Below, in pieces: positions 37,198 through 47,504 of a stretch of 64,000 nt of DNA. The notes under the pieces are model-generated. The model saw nothing but the letters and a program-made list of their open reading frames with translations, made no database searches and was not told where the DNA came from. Source of the stretch: Camillea tinctor (lineage: Eukaryota > Ascomycota > Sordariomycetes > Xylariales > Xylariaceae); NCBI GenBank assembly GCA_022578605.1, contig MU394061.1:682001-746000 (forward strand), read 5' to 3'. How positions within the stretch are numbered: position 1 is the first letter of the stretch; every line of letters starts with the position of its first letter. The position numbers and the translations under genes were made by a program.

Positions 37198-37760
37198 GTA
37201 AGAAAAAGTGATGAGATATATCGCATGTGTATTATGGGAGAGCCCTTACACCGCTCTACTTAAGTAACCCTAACGCTATTATAAGTACCCGCCAATGGTG
37301 ATTAAACAATACAAAGAGACGTGGGATTGGCATTTCTATAAGTTATATATTCAATACAACTACCGTTAAAATGTGGACATACTTTTATGGAAATGAAGTT
37401 CGTGACAATATTATGAATAATATTGGTCACGCGGGCCATGTCTACACGATGACTACTTTTCAGGCTCTAATAAAGGCTGGTAAGACTTGTCAAATCCTCT
37501 AGTGTAGCATATTGAGATCAATAAATCTCCAGGTATGATAACTGTGCATGTATCTCAGTTAAAAAGGGATTGGCTTATCTAAGAGTACGTAAATAAATAA
37601 TAAAATAATAAAATAAATAATATCTAAATAAAAAACTAATTCATGTTCCAAGTCCAAACTCCAACGTGGCCCCGTCACTCGAGTATAAGAACTACTGGAA
37701 CAATATTATCAGACAGATAGGCAATTCGAAAGGCAATAAAAGCAAACCCAAGCTCTTGCA
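37198..37760. other. Intergenic, convergent GH62 / MDR oxidoreductase
   Basis: About 560 bases between convergent genes, A+T-rich, with an AATAAATAAT-type low-complexity stretch at 37588-37632. Nothing else seen. Confidence 0.6.
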
Positions 37761-38780
37761 TTATTTCCCAACATGTATAATGATCTTGCCCTTCGCGTGT
37801 CCTGCCCTGAGCTTCTTATACGCCTCAACCACATCCTCAAACTCGAACACCTCGTCAACCACGGGACGCACTTTCCCTTCCGCCATCCACTTGCCAATCT
37901 GCGTGAAATACTCCGCGTCGTTCCTCATCTGGATGAAGTGGTACGTGGGGCCCCCGGGCATGATCACATTCTTGTAAGTGGACAGCACGCTGGAGGCGCT
38001 CACGGACGAGATGCCGACCTGGTTGTACGCCCCGCCCTTCTTCAGGAACGCGCCGCACTGGGCGTGCAGGGTAGGGTTCCCGACGTTGTCGACCACGAGG
38101 TCGTAGACTTGCCCCTTTTCCTTCAGCGCCGCAACGACGTCCTGCGTCTTGTAGTCGATGACCTCGTGTGCTCCGAGCCCTTGACACAGCTCCACGTTCG
38201 CTGTCGAGCATGATGTCGTGACCTCGGCCGACAGCGCGGTCGCGAACTGCACCGCGTACGTGCCGACGCCGCCCGATCCGCCGTTGACGAAGACCTTCGA
38301 CCCGGGCTTGGGCTCGAGTCCGAGGCCCTGAGAGACGACGGCCTGGTACGCCGTCGTCCCTGCACACCCGACCGCAGCGCCCTGGTCAGGGGTGACGCCC
38401 TCGGGCAGCTTGGCGCATTCCGCGGTGGAGACGACGATGAATTGAGCCAGTGAGCCGAACTTGCTTGACTTGGCAAATGCGCCGAAGACGAGGTCGCCTT
38501 CGTTTAGGGAGGTGACCGAGCTGTGCTTCCCGATGACTCGGCCGCAGAAATCGAGTCCCGGCGTGGCAGGCCGGCCCCGTATCATCAAGCTTGCGATCCA
38601 ACCTGACTCCGGCAGCTTGTAGTCAACAGGGTTGATAGCCGCGGTGATGACCTCTACGAGTAGTTGATTGGCGGAGAGGGAAGATTTGTCTGGTATCGGG
38701 ACATCGCTGTTCAGAGTAAGTGAGTTTTCGAATTTATCGTGGATCTTGGTCCACTGCCAAGCCTTCATTGTTGATGCCAT
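37761..38780 (-). CDS. Medium-chain dehydrogenase/reductase (quinone oxidoreductase-like)
   Basis: Intronless, 339 aa, zinc-independent MDR family (NADPH:quinone oxidoreductase/enoyl-reductase type). Order: N-terminal GroES-like domain with AAINPVDYKL and PGLDFCGRVIG; a Rossmann domain with the NADPH-binding loop NGGSGGVGTYAVQ; YDLVVDNVGNP; and a C-terminal substrate-domain end, EVFEFEDVVEAYKKLRAGHAKGKIII. The Cys/His zinc ligands of alcohol dehydrogenases are absent. No targeting signal, so it is probably cytosolic. Codons are GC-rich. Its substrate is unknown. It borders the accessory stretch with the decarboxylase and hemicellulases, but nothing ties it to them beyond location. Confidence 0.9.
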   Translation of the reverse strand: MASTMKAWQWTKIHDKFENSLTLNSDVPIPDKSSLSANQLLVEVITAAINPVDYKLPESGWIASLMIRGRPATPGLDFCGRVIGKHSSVTSLNEGDLVFGAFAKSSKFGSLAQFIVVSTAECAKLPEGVTPDQGAAVGCAGTTAYQAVVSQGLGLEPKPGSKVFVNGGSGGVGTYAVQFATALSAEVTTSCSTANVELCQGLGAHEVIDYKTQDVVAALKEKGQVYDLVVDNVGNPTLHAQCGAFLKKGGAYNQVGISSVSASSVLSTYKNVIMPGGPTYHFIQMRNDAEYFTQIGKWMAEGKVRPVVDEVFEFEDVVEAYKKLRAGHAKGKIIIHVGK

Positions 38781-39797
38781 GTTTTGTTAAGTTGTTCGCT
38801 AACCCCTAAGCTCCGAAGCTTTAAGATAGATATAGATGTAGATATGATGAAAGGTGTAAGGAAGAGTTCCTCGGGTGATAAACAACAGATGACCTGGGAA
38901 TATAAATAATGATTTCGGCAACAAAACCCCTCCCTCCCCCTCCAGTTTAGTGAACGTATATCTAGGTTAAATTAAGGCATATACATAAAAGTCTCCTAGT
39001 AGCCCCTAGCTTTCACCCTCCTTTCCTGCTCGGGACTCGCCTCCCCTTGGTTGTAAGTTGTAACTACTATAGCTGATATCGCATGTTACATTGCGTGCTA
39101 GCGACAATAGCTGAACGGATAGACTCATATCATCTACAACTCCAAGCTACCAGGCTTACATGCTTATTAAGTCGCCGAAACCAATCGACGGCCGATTTGT
39201 TGCGCCGGCGTTTGTTTAATTGGGTTGAGCCACGACATCGCCACACTTGGCATTACCTCGATCGGATGATAGTGGCTTAACACATGTTAAAGACCAAGAC
39301 TTAGACGTCTAGACTTATTATTAGTTGACCTCGTGGCCAACTGGGAGAGACTATATCTTCGCAAGCACCTGATGGCGGTTCAGGTCGGACTTGGTTCTTC
39401 ACCTATTATCGCTTTCGCTTCCTGCCAATTTGCGGCACAAATATAAATGGCTTGTCGAGCCACCAAAGAGCATTGGCGACTAGGTTTACGAATCGCGATG
39501 CCGGCGAAGTATCTATTATTCATCTGCAACTAAATACTAGAAACCGAAACTTTGACTATTATCTTCCTCAGACAACCCTTGTTTCCTATCCACAATTATG
39601 ACTTGACATTGCATCTTTCTAGCAGATGGTGTAGCCCAGAAAACGAGGGAATATGCGCACGCGCATGATATCTCCAAGGTCAAAAGAATGTGTGTAATTG
39701 TCGGATATTCCCCGTAGTACCCCATCCCGTCCTGTCTTGCCCACTCTGACTAACACAACAGATTCAACCGTAGCTATGAGGTACTCAGTTGAATCAC
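38781..39797. other. Intergenic, promoter of the MDR gene
   Basis: About 1 kb upstream of the MDR gene and downstream of the small SMP-like gene. Short ORFs only (65 and 62 aa), without motifs. Confidence 0.55.
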
Positions 39798-40071
39798 TCA
39801 GTCCTTGGTAGAACTTCCCTTGTCCTGCTGGTCGCCTTGGTTTTCTTGTGCTGCTTTCTGGGCATTTTCATTCTTTGCTGCGGCAGACTGTGCTCTAGCT
39901 GGCCAGCTGCCCTTCCCAGTATCGCCTCCAGATTTTGCCTAATACTATTAGTGACTTATTATAGAAAACTATGAGGCATATGAAGAAAGCATAGGATAGA
40001 TTTACCGTGGCAGACTGGATCTCCGCGGCAGCCTTCTTGGTCATAGGGTTCTTTTTCTGGTTGTCAGACAT
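39798..40071 (-). CDS. Small SMP-domain-like stress/conidiation protein
   Basis: A short two-exon gene: 40006-40071 and 39798-39938, with a 67-nt GT-AG intron (acceptor TATTAG), giving 68 aa. The peptide starts MSDNQKKNPMTKKAAAEIQS and continues with GKGSWPARAQSAAAKNENAQ, then a Gln/Lys/Asp-rich tail ending SSTKD. It is very hydrophilic and Ala/Lys-rich, without signal peptide or membrane segment. The AAAEIQSATAKSGG and ARAQSAAAKN blocks match the pattern of seed-maturation-protein (SMP)-like small fungal proteins linked to desiccation or conidia. A TATA element lies 130 bases upstream. The gene is too short for a simple ORF scan; splice phase and motif continuity are the support. Confidence 0.75.
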
Positions 40072-41165
40072 TATGGTTGTAAGTTGAGGGACTTGGGATG
40101 CTGGAATATCTCTAATCGTTCACTTGTGTATTTCATATATCTGCATAACTTGGTGAAATTGTGGAGGTAAATTGGGAAAGCTGGGAGTAGAAAGACGACT
40201 GTTATTTATACGAGTGGGAATTCAAAATTGGGATGTCTGATGAGAAGTTACTCACACTAAAGTCCCGATCAGTCAGTCATGCTTGGTAGATCGATTTCAA
40301 ACAAATTTATTTCAAACATATAGCATCAAAAGATTTAATTTCTAACAAAAAACTTATGTGTTCCGAAATTTTTAATATGGTAGCATGCATGAGTATATGA
40401 AGCAAGCTCTCTCATAGCTGGGCTTGGACAGTGACCTGTCGCCTGCTACCACATCAGATGGGCATGTTAGTCATAACGAGCTTTTATACAACCACATTCA
40501 GATTGCATATGATAATGTCTCATCAATAAGACTATATTGTCAACTTTGCTCTGTTGTTGTATAAATACCTAGGTATTCAAGCCAGAATCCTGTCATCTGT
40601 TATGACAGGTGTTGAGCAACCCATCATACCATGAGGCCAAAGAGTTCTCACAATGACTAAGTGGCTATTGTGGCTCAATTCTGTATTATATAACATCATC
40701 ATCCCGACTACATAACGGGATGCTGCATACTACCTACTTCGTTTTGCACCACTATCAGTATTTTGGTCTAGAATGGCAATGGGTGATATAGTAGCATGTG
40801 TAATTCAATGTGATTGGCTGCTCTTAGACGTTAGGGTGTTCTGCCGTGTTACCCGAGGGTATGTTACATACCCATTACGTCACTGGCGTGCCCCACCACA
40901 GATCCATGATTTCTCTTCCCTTCTCCCCCCACCTGCCCACCCTTTACCCTCAGCTGCCTGAATCGCATGGAAGTTTCATCAAGGCTGCGACTACAACTAC
41001 ACTACACTTACATTATTACACTACACTACATTAGGTCCGCTGCATGAATGCGACAAGACTTGCAGAATACAACAACAACACCTCATTCTACAACGTGATA
41101 TAACCTATCTCCATCTTCGTTTTATTGTCTGTTTGTATAATACACAATAATACAACCGTAGAACT
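40072..41165. other. Intergenic, divergent promoters of SMP-like gene and MOG1
   Basis: About 1.1 kb of A+T-rich head-to-head spacer. Contains TAC/ACACTAC-rich low-complexity sequence near 40990-41035. No gene supported. Confidence 0.55.
40202..40210 (-). promoter_or_regulatory. TATA box of the SMP-like gene
   Basis: TATAAATAA on the minus strand, about 130 bases upstream of the start codon at 40071. Confidence 0.45.
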
Positions 41166-41582
41166 ATGGCGACTTACAAGAACACCCGCCTCTTTGGAGG
41201 GGCGCTTGTCTGCGATCTTCCTACTAACTTTGCCGACGTCAGGTACGAAAGAATAGACATCTACCTAACCGGAAACCAATAATAGGAACAGCAGAACATA
41301 GCTAACCTTTTTCATCCTTGTGGATAGCACTTTGCGACAAGTCCCAGACAACCAGGAAGTCTGGATCGACAAGGATGGCTTCACGAGCATCATCGTCGAG
41401 ATCACCGAACGCGTGGGCGGTCCCGGCAGCGGCGCCGAAATAGATGGTGCCGCCCTGACCACTCACCTCGAAGATCTGGTCGGCGAAGATCTTGACAGCG
41501 TCAAGGTCTGGAATACTACACCGACTCTCTTCACCCGGCTTGAGTACGTTGGGGGGGGGGGGGGGGGGGGCGGGGCGGGGGG

Positions 41583-41621
<39 letters not shown>

Positions 41622-42153
41622 CGGGGGGGGGGGGGCTTNNNNNNNNNNTGTCCACTAACCTCGTACTTTTGGGGGGCGAACTTTCTTAAACGGGCAAGGG
41701 CTGGTATACAAACCCCCCCCTCTTAACCCGGGTTTTTTACGTTCCCCCCCCCCCCCCCCCATTCTCTCTTTTTCTTTCTTCTTTTTAACCCTCCACCCCG
41801 CCTTTCTACCTCACGTTCAATAGAATCAAAACTAACCGCGCGCGAACCAAAAAAACAGCGAGGACATCCCAGCCTACACCCTGATCGCGACGCAGACGCC
41901 CAAATCGGGCGTCTCTGGGGGCAGCGCGCCCGACTTCACAGCCATCATCCTGACGCTAGTGCGGCTCGAGCACGTGAAGACCGACATACTGATCACCATC
42001 AACGTGCCGCACATCCGGGGCGAATACGATGAGGAGGACGTGGACCTCGAGCTCGGCAAGCAGGGCAAGCTCATCGGCGACGCCGTCGACCACGCCTCCC
42101 GTATCTGGGAGACCTTCCGCGTTAAGGACTGGAAGCTCTTTAGCGAGATTTAA
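41166..42153 (+). CDS. MOG1: Ran GTPase-binding protein Mog1
   Basis: Small nuclear protein that binds Ran (Gsp1), promotes nucleotide release and supports nuclear protein import. Three exons: 41166-41242, 41328-41543 and 41859-42153, 195 aa, near the usual Mog1 size. Diagnostic segments: TRLFGGALVCDLP at the N-terminus, VPDNQEVWIDKDGFTSIIVEI, then IPAYTLIATQTPKSG and VRLEHVKTDILITINVPH. The second intron (41544-41858) contains the assembly gap and a poly-G run, so its length is unreliable, but both splice junctions are intact (LE... becomes TRLDEDIPAY). The coding sequence is therefore complete despite the gap. It shares the transport theme with Kap121 6 kb downstream. Confidence 0.9.
41551..41760. 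other. Assembly gap with flanking poly-G and poly-C runs
   Basis: Nearly pure G from 41551 to 41636, then 10 Ns (41639-41648), then short G/C/T homopolymers and a C run at about 41744-41760. This looks like low-quality read ends around a closed gap, inside MOG1 intron 2. Treat as artefact. Confidence 0.9.
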
Positions 42154-43703
42154 ATGCGGGAGGAAGAATGTGTTTAAGGGCGGAGTTGAGATTAGGCTGA
42201 GTCAAGAGGTGCACAAATGCGCAGGTGGTGGAATAAGCTGAATGAAACCACCGAAGGAAAAGGGATAAAATATAACCTACAGCAATAGGAGTGATTTGTG
42301 CGAGGGGACAGGTAACGGAATCATACGTGGTAATAATCTCGGAGGGAGAGGAGGAGGGAGAAGGAGAGCGTGCGCCTATGGGGGAACGAAGAAGGAAGGA
42401 TGTTTACAACATATCAAAAACCCAAATCAGCTTGGATAACGGAACCCCCTATTTTACTTATGATGATGATTATTACGAATTAGTTAGATAAGAGTCAATT
42501 AAGACATCTTTATGACCGCGAGGAGATTACCTGGGCAAGAAAAGCGCTATTTCTTTCGCGAATCGATCCAGTAGTTTAAGCAAGGCCACCAAGCTCTATG
42601 TATTTCCACTCATTTCTTATCAAAGAATGGGATATGGATAGCATGTCTATGTATCAGACTGCTGTGTAGATATCGCTTTTATATACGTGAATGGTTTGGA
42701 GGCACATAAGAGATTGATTCTTCAACTATCGATCTGCGAAGCAGAGGGGAGACGAGCTCCCTTATATACATAAAATAGTGGAGCTCGCGCTCCAGGGTGC
42801 CAAGATCTTCTGGTCACGTGATCACCCCATGTGTGTACCTATGCTCCTGGGAATGCCTTCGTACGCGACAGTAGATAAATAGGGATTTACGGATATATTG
42901 AGATGGTAGTTCCATCTACTTAGGTAGTAAACCACACAAGCCCCGCTGTACTAGAAATGTTTTCTGATGGAGTTTATATACCTAGTAATATTCTTTTTGA
43001 AGAAACTACTTGGAACCAGGCGAGGAAGGATTAGTAGCTCTAGACCAAGGCAACACCGCCGTATCATATTATTTCCCCTTTTTTCCTTACCTGCCCCTTT
43101 TACACCGATCAACTGTACATGCACTCATATCAAATAAGCCACTATCTACCTAGCATGTATCACCTAATACGTGCCCAGGGTAGCGTATATCTGAATATAA
43201 ATCATTTCATTTCATGTTTTCCAATCATCATCGATTATTGAGAAAGTGGAAAAGAAAGGAAAACTACCTAAGCAAATAAATAAGTAGGTAGTGAGCCGGT
43301 ATGTTCAAACCTAACGCCCTTCAGAGGTGTGTAGACAACAACACATCCTGTAAAACAACTCCTTCATCAGAAGCTAAGACAGTCATGTCTCATCAAATAC
43401 GAAGTCGTGGCATGGCGCGAGCATAGTTCACATTAAATGCACGACCCAACCTCCCATTTTCGTACTTTGCCACTCTACTTTCTCGGGGGAAAAAAATGAA
43501 GAGAACGAAAACGACCTCTGGGATTGTGGAGAGGGTGCTAATAGAGCAAACGACTGGAAGTCATCTCATCCATCATCGACGCCTTGTTGTTGTGGAATCT
43601 GCACAGACATTCATTTGTTGTCAATACTGATTTTTCATCTCAATGAGATACTGTCTTGATATTTTACATCGAGTTTGCCAAGCCAGTCCAGACACATGTA
43701 ATC
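42154..43703. other. Intergenic, convergent MOG1 / SDS23
   Basis: About 1.55 kb between convergent genes; mixed composition with a purine-rich stretch near 42340-42400. No gene or RNA recognised. Confidence 0.55.
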
Positions 43704-45244
43704 CTATCGTCGAATATCCAGACTAGGCCGCGATGAATCGAGGGATGGTCGTACAGAGCTACTCGAGCTTCTGCGTCTACGAGCCCGCTGCTCATTAGGA
43801 TCTGAAGGGTTGAGACCAGTGGTTCTGGCGAATAGGTTCAAGATATCCGTCAACGTAACGACACCAGTCAAGCGACCTGACAGATGCGATCCAGATGCGG
43901 ATGCCTGGACTGACGGGAAGTGTGTGCCGATAAGGGAGGTCTGCGATGACGAAGGCGTGTTAGGCATGAGGACGGTGGGGCCGAGCGAAGGGGTTCCAGG
44001 CGCCGAGGGTGATGGGGAGGCACATTCCACTACCCACATCCGATGAGAGCGGGTGGCTACGAGCTTCGCTACGGTGTGCGCAAGCGTCGAATACGGGTTG
44101 ATGTGGAATACAGGATACGAGTCTTCGCCCTTCTCTGCCCCCCTCTCTGTGAGAATGATAGAAATGAAGTGCAGACAAGTTCCATGTAACAGCGGAAGGC
44201 TGGCGGCGCTGGTAAGGTGCTTAACATCGGCGGTTGATATATTGCCGAGGACATTTAAACCATTGTCGACAACGGCCACACTTGTCAGTCCCTCCTGGCT
44301 CATCAAGTTGAGCGCTTCAGTTAGAGGGCTCTCTGCACTATAATATTATCAGCATCATACGCATAGACGGAACCCTGCGACCAGAACCTACTTCACAGCG
44401 ATTATCTGTTGGGATCCTATCCCCAGGTCGCGCATGAGCCTCGGGTAAAGATCGTCAATGACCCGAAAGTTGACCCCTTCATTCCAGAAGAATTCCATAA
44501 GCTTCAGCTGACTGAGAATGCCGACGACTTCGGAGCTGTGGTTGGTGACGTAAATTCGGTGTATACCACTACCGAACACTTCGATGGCCTTGGTCAGATC
44601 TTCGTCTCCCGGCAGGGTGACGAGGGTTTCCTTCCGACAAATGGGTTGTATATCCCGAAGAGGGATGCTTGTTCGAGCTTGGGCCTTCTGAGCAATGTCG
44701 CTATACAACTCAACTAGATCCTCACTTGGGTGGGCCAATCCGACAACGACGAGGACATAGGCATTGAGATCACTGTAGTCAAAGGTGGAGATGGGGGCGA
44801 TGGACGAGGCATTCTCGCGGATCAGGACGACGTTGCTTTGGGTATTCTTGATGAGGGCCTGTTTTTGGATGAAGTCAGAGATATGCACAATAGGATGGGG
44901 TAGACAAAGCAACAAACCATGGAGGCTTCCTCGACGCTGGTATCCATATTGACCCATTTGACATCGTCCTTGGAAACCAGCTCTCCAATAGCAACATCGC
45001 GCCAATCTCTCCCGGCGAATCGAGGGTTCTGATGTCTTGGCGCGGGTGGGTGGTTTAATAGGTCGTGAAAGGCGGACTGGGTCAAGGAAGGATGTCGCTG
45101 GTTGCGCGGGGAGGGAGGCAGACCCCTGAGGTTCTCTGCGAAGCTCGAGCGGTGACTGTGCTTGTGGAGGCTGGAGGTGGAAGGCGTTCGCTGGGGAGGG
45201 GGCGGCGAGATGCTGGTGTCCTTGGTGTGGTTGGAGGAGTCCAT
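43704..45244 (-). CDS. SDS23: CBS-domain protein SDS23 (PP2A-type phosphatase regulator family)
   Basis: Sds23/Moc1 family: four CBS motifs, related to the AMPK gamma subunit. In yeasts it inhibits PP2A-like phosphatases, links nutrients to cell cycle and stress, and is cytosolic/nuclear. Three exons: 44918-45244, 44392-44858 and 43704-44337, 475 aa. A Ser/Pro-rich N-terminus ([19 protein letters not shown]) is followed by the first CBS region ([20 protein letters not shown]), then [40 protein letters not shown] and [15 protein letters not shown] Ser-rich loop interrupts the last CBS pair before [16 protein letters not shown]. The C-terminal tail is Arg/Ser-rich ([14 protein letters not shown]). 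Introns are 59 and 54 nt, both GT-AG and in phase. Confidence 0.92.
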
Positions 45245-45510
45245 AGTGGCGAGGGGGATGATAGGAGTAAAGCGGATGCGCTTACTCGTAGAGTGGATGT
45301 CGGTGGGTGGTGTAGAGAAGAAAAGGGTATGGGATGAATATGAATAGGTAAAGTACCTAACCTCGTGAACCTTGTGTATGTAGGTAACTTATGAAGATCT
45401 GAAGATCTGAAGGTCTGAAGGTGAGGAGAGGCGAATATGTTCGTTCAGGTAGCTAGTTATCGGTAGTTGAGCTTTCTGGAGCTTGTTGCTACCACAATAT
45501 TGATCTTGTT

Positions 45511-45557
45511 TTCTTCTTCTTCTGCTGCTGCTGCTGCTACTGCTACTGCTACTGCTA
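45511..45557. repeat. Triplet microsatellite (TTC)n(TGC)n(TACTGC)n
   Basis: Compound triplet repeat about 270 bases upstream of the SDS23 start codon, so promoter or 5' UTR. Likely length-polymorphic. Confidence 0.85.
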
Positions 45558-45898
45558 CCAGTTTTGGTGGGGTCGAGGGGGACGAGTTGACTGAGCCAAG
45601 TAGTAGCATGATGTAACACCCGCCTCTACCGTTGATCCAGTTTCATTGGGGAGATACCTTTTTTGCTGTGGTTCGATTTGCAAGCAATACTGGCATAAGC
45701 CGAAGGCAAATATCTACTCCCAGCCCAGAAGAATATATAGGAGGAGAAAAGGGTAAGGAAGGGGAAAGGGAAACGAAGTGGAGGCGAAGTAAGGTGATGC
45801 TAAGAGGCTATGCACATAGCACTAGGTTAGGTAGGTGACTTAGAGGCTTGTAGGTAGGTTAAGGGATCTAACCTAGGGTACCTATGTAAATTTAAGTT

Positions 45899-45970
45899 GA
45901 AGGGTGAGGGTGAGGGTGAGGGTGAGGATGAGGGGGAAGGGGAAAGGGGAAGGGAAGGGAAGGGAAGGGG
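45899..45970. repeat. GGGTGA tandem repeat and purine tract
   Basis: Four to five GGGTGA units followed by GGAAGG-type purine sequence. Resembles but is not a TTAGGG telomere array. Confidence 0.8.
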
Positions 45971-47504
45971 TGTAACAAGTGGGACGGAAAGAAAGGTTGA
46001 GTTATCAACGTTTAAGTATATCGCATAACCCTACAAATGTGATTACCTACCTACAAACCTGCACCCGGTAAGTACCATGTATGTATGTATTCTACAGATA
46101 TCACTAACTACCTACATAGTAGTCACTCTTGTGTACATGGTAGTTTGACATGCATATAGACACTGCATGTAAGTAATAAGTAAACGGGTATATAGCACTG
46201 TTGCTCTCCCTCTAAAACTTGTGAATATCTCACTTACACCATCCATGATCCACGATCCACTATTCCCCGCCATCGTAGTACAAATCTCTGGATCCCCATT
46301 TATTTTATCTTGGGTAATGTAAAAAAGCAATCGGGGAGAGCCACAGTGAGGGGTAAAAGAAAAAAAAGTCCAATTAAAAAAAGTCATCGTACATCTCTAC
46401 ATTCCCTTGTCACATGAGATAACCCGTGTGTTGTCATATGCTAAAATGTCTAAGCTTGAATATGTGGTGTATCTAGTCAATATCTATCGTACATGCATGA
46501 CATGATCCCTAAGATATAAAGAAATTATTAGAAATATGAGAATATTTAATAGAATTGCACATATACACTAGAAAAGAATGCAATACCAAGTTGCATGATA
46601 TGCATGGTTATAGTTACATTATTGATTGGTGATGATTTTCTGGAGTTGAAACAATTGAGTGGATGGGGAATCAAACAAGATCGACCCCTGGTTCTACACT
46701 AAACTATCTATTACATGGTAAAAGAAATATTGACAAGAAGTAGTGTTGGTCAATTTAGGTTAGGCAGAGCTGGCAAAGACAGAAAGAGAGACTCGAGTTA
46801 CAACTAACCTAACCGTGGGTTGATAGGCTAGGTTTACTAGGATCAAGGTACTTATGGAGAGGATGAACAGAAGAAAGAAAGAGAAAGAAGGAAAAAAAAA
46901 AAAAAAAAAGAGAGAGAGAACCTTGAAAGTACTTACCAGCCAATCTACCCCTCCAAGAAAGAAAAGCACAGACCAGAAATCACTGCCAATTCACTGATAA
47001 GTATGTTAATATTTTTCTCTTTTTTTTTTCTTTTCTTTCTTCTGCCTACCAGGTAGGTTTAAAAAAAAAAAAAAAAAAGCAAGCAGCACACACACCCACA
47101 GACGCCCCCCCCTCCTTTCGCGAACTTTACCTACTCTCACCCCTCCAATGCCCGACACACCATTCCAACATCTCCCTTTTCATAATTGTAATACCTACCG
47201 ACCACGCGCATAACCATCTTTCTTCTTTTCTCTTTTTTTTTTTTATCTGAGTATATTGTCTCTTGAAAAAAGTAAGAAAAAAAAAGAAAAGGGCACCCTA
47301 CGTCTTGAGGCTTTCTCTTGAATCTTCAACACTCAACTCCCCCCCATCACCAAACCGCTTTGCTTCTTACTTCGGGCGCGTCGTAGCCCTGCGGGGCGCA
47401 CATCAAACCCACCTTGAATATTCATCACGATCATAGCCAGCCCTGTCTCAACCGACAATACTTTCCCATTCTTTTGTGTTTTATACCCGGAATTGGTCGT
47501 CGAC

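Larger units (their letters stand above)
45245..47504. other. Divergent promoters of SDS23 and KAP121
   Basis: About 2.3 kb head-to-head spacer. It contains triplet repeats, a GGGTGA purine tract, several TACCTA/TAGGTA motifs (about 45830-46110), long A or T runs (46890-46910, 47059-47078) and a pyrimidine-rich leader before KAP121. No gene supported. Confidence 0.6.

Noticed and set aside
41320..41689. Poly-Gly and poly-Pro ORFs on both strands
   Set aside because: They are translations of the poly-G run and N gap inside MOG1 intron 2.
45899..45970. Telomere-like array
   Set aside because: Units are GGGTGA, not TTAGGG, with only a few copies in a purine tract between two genes.
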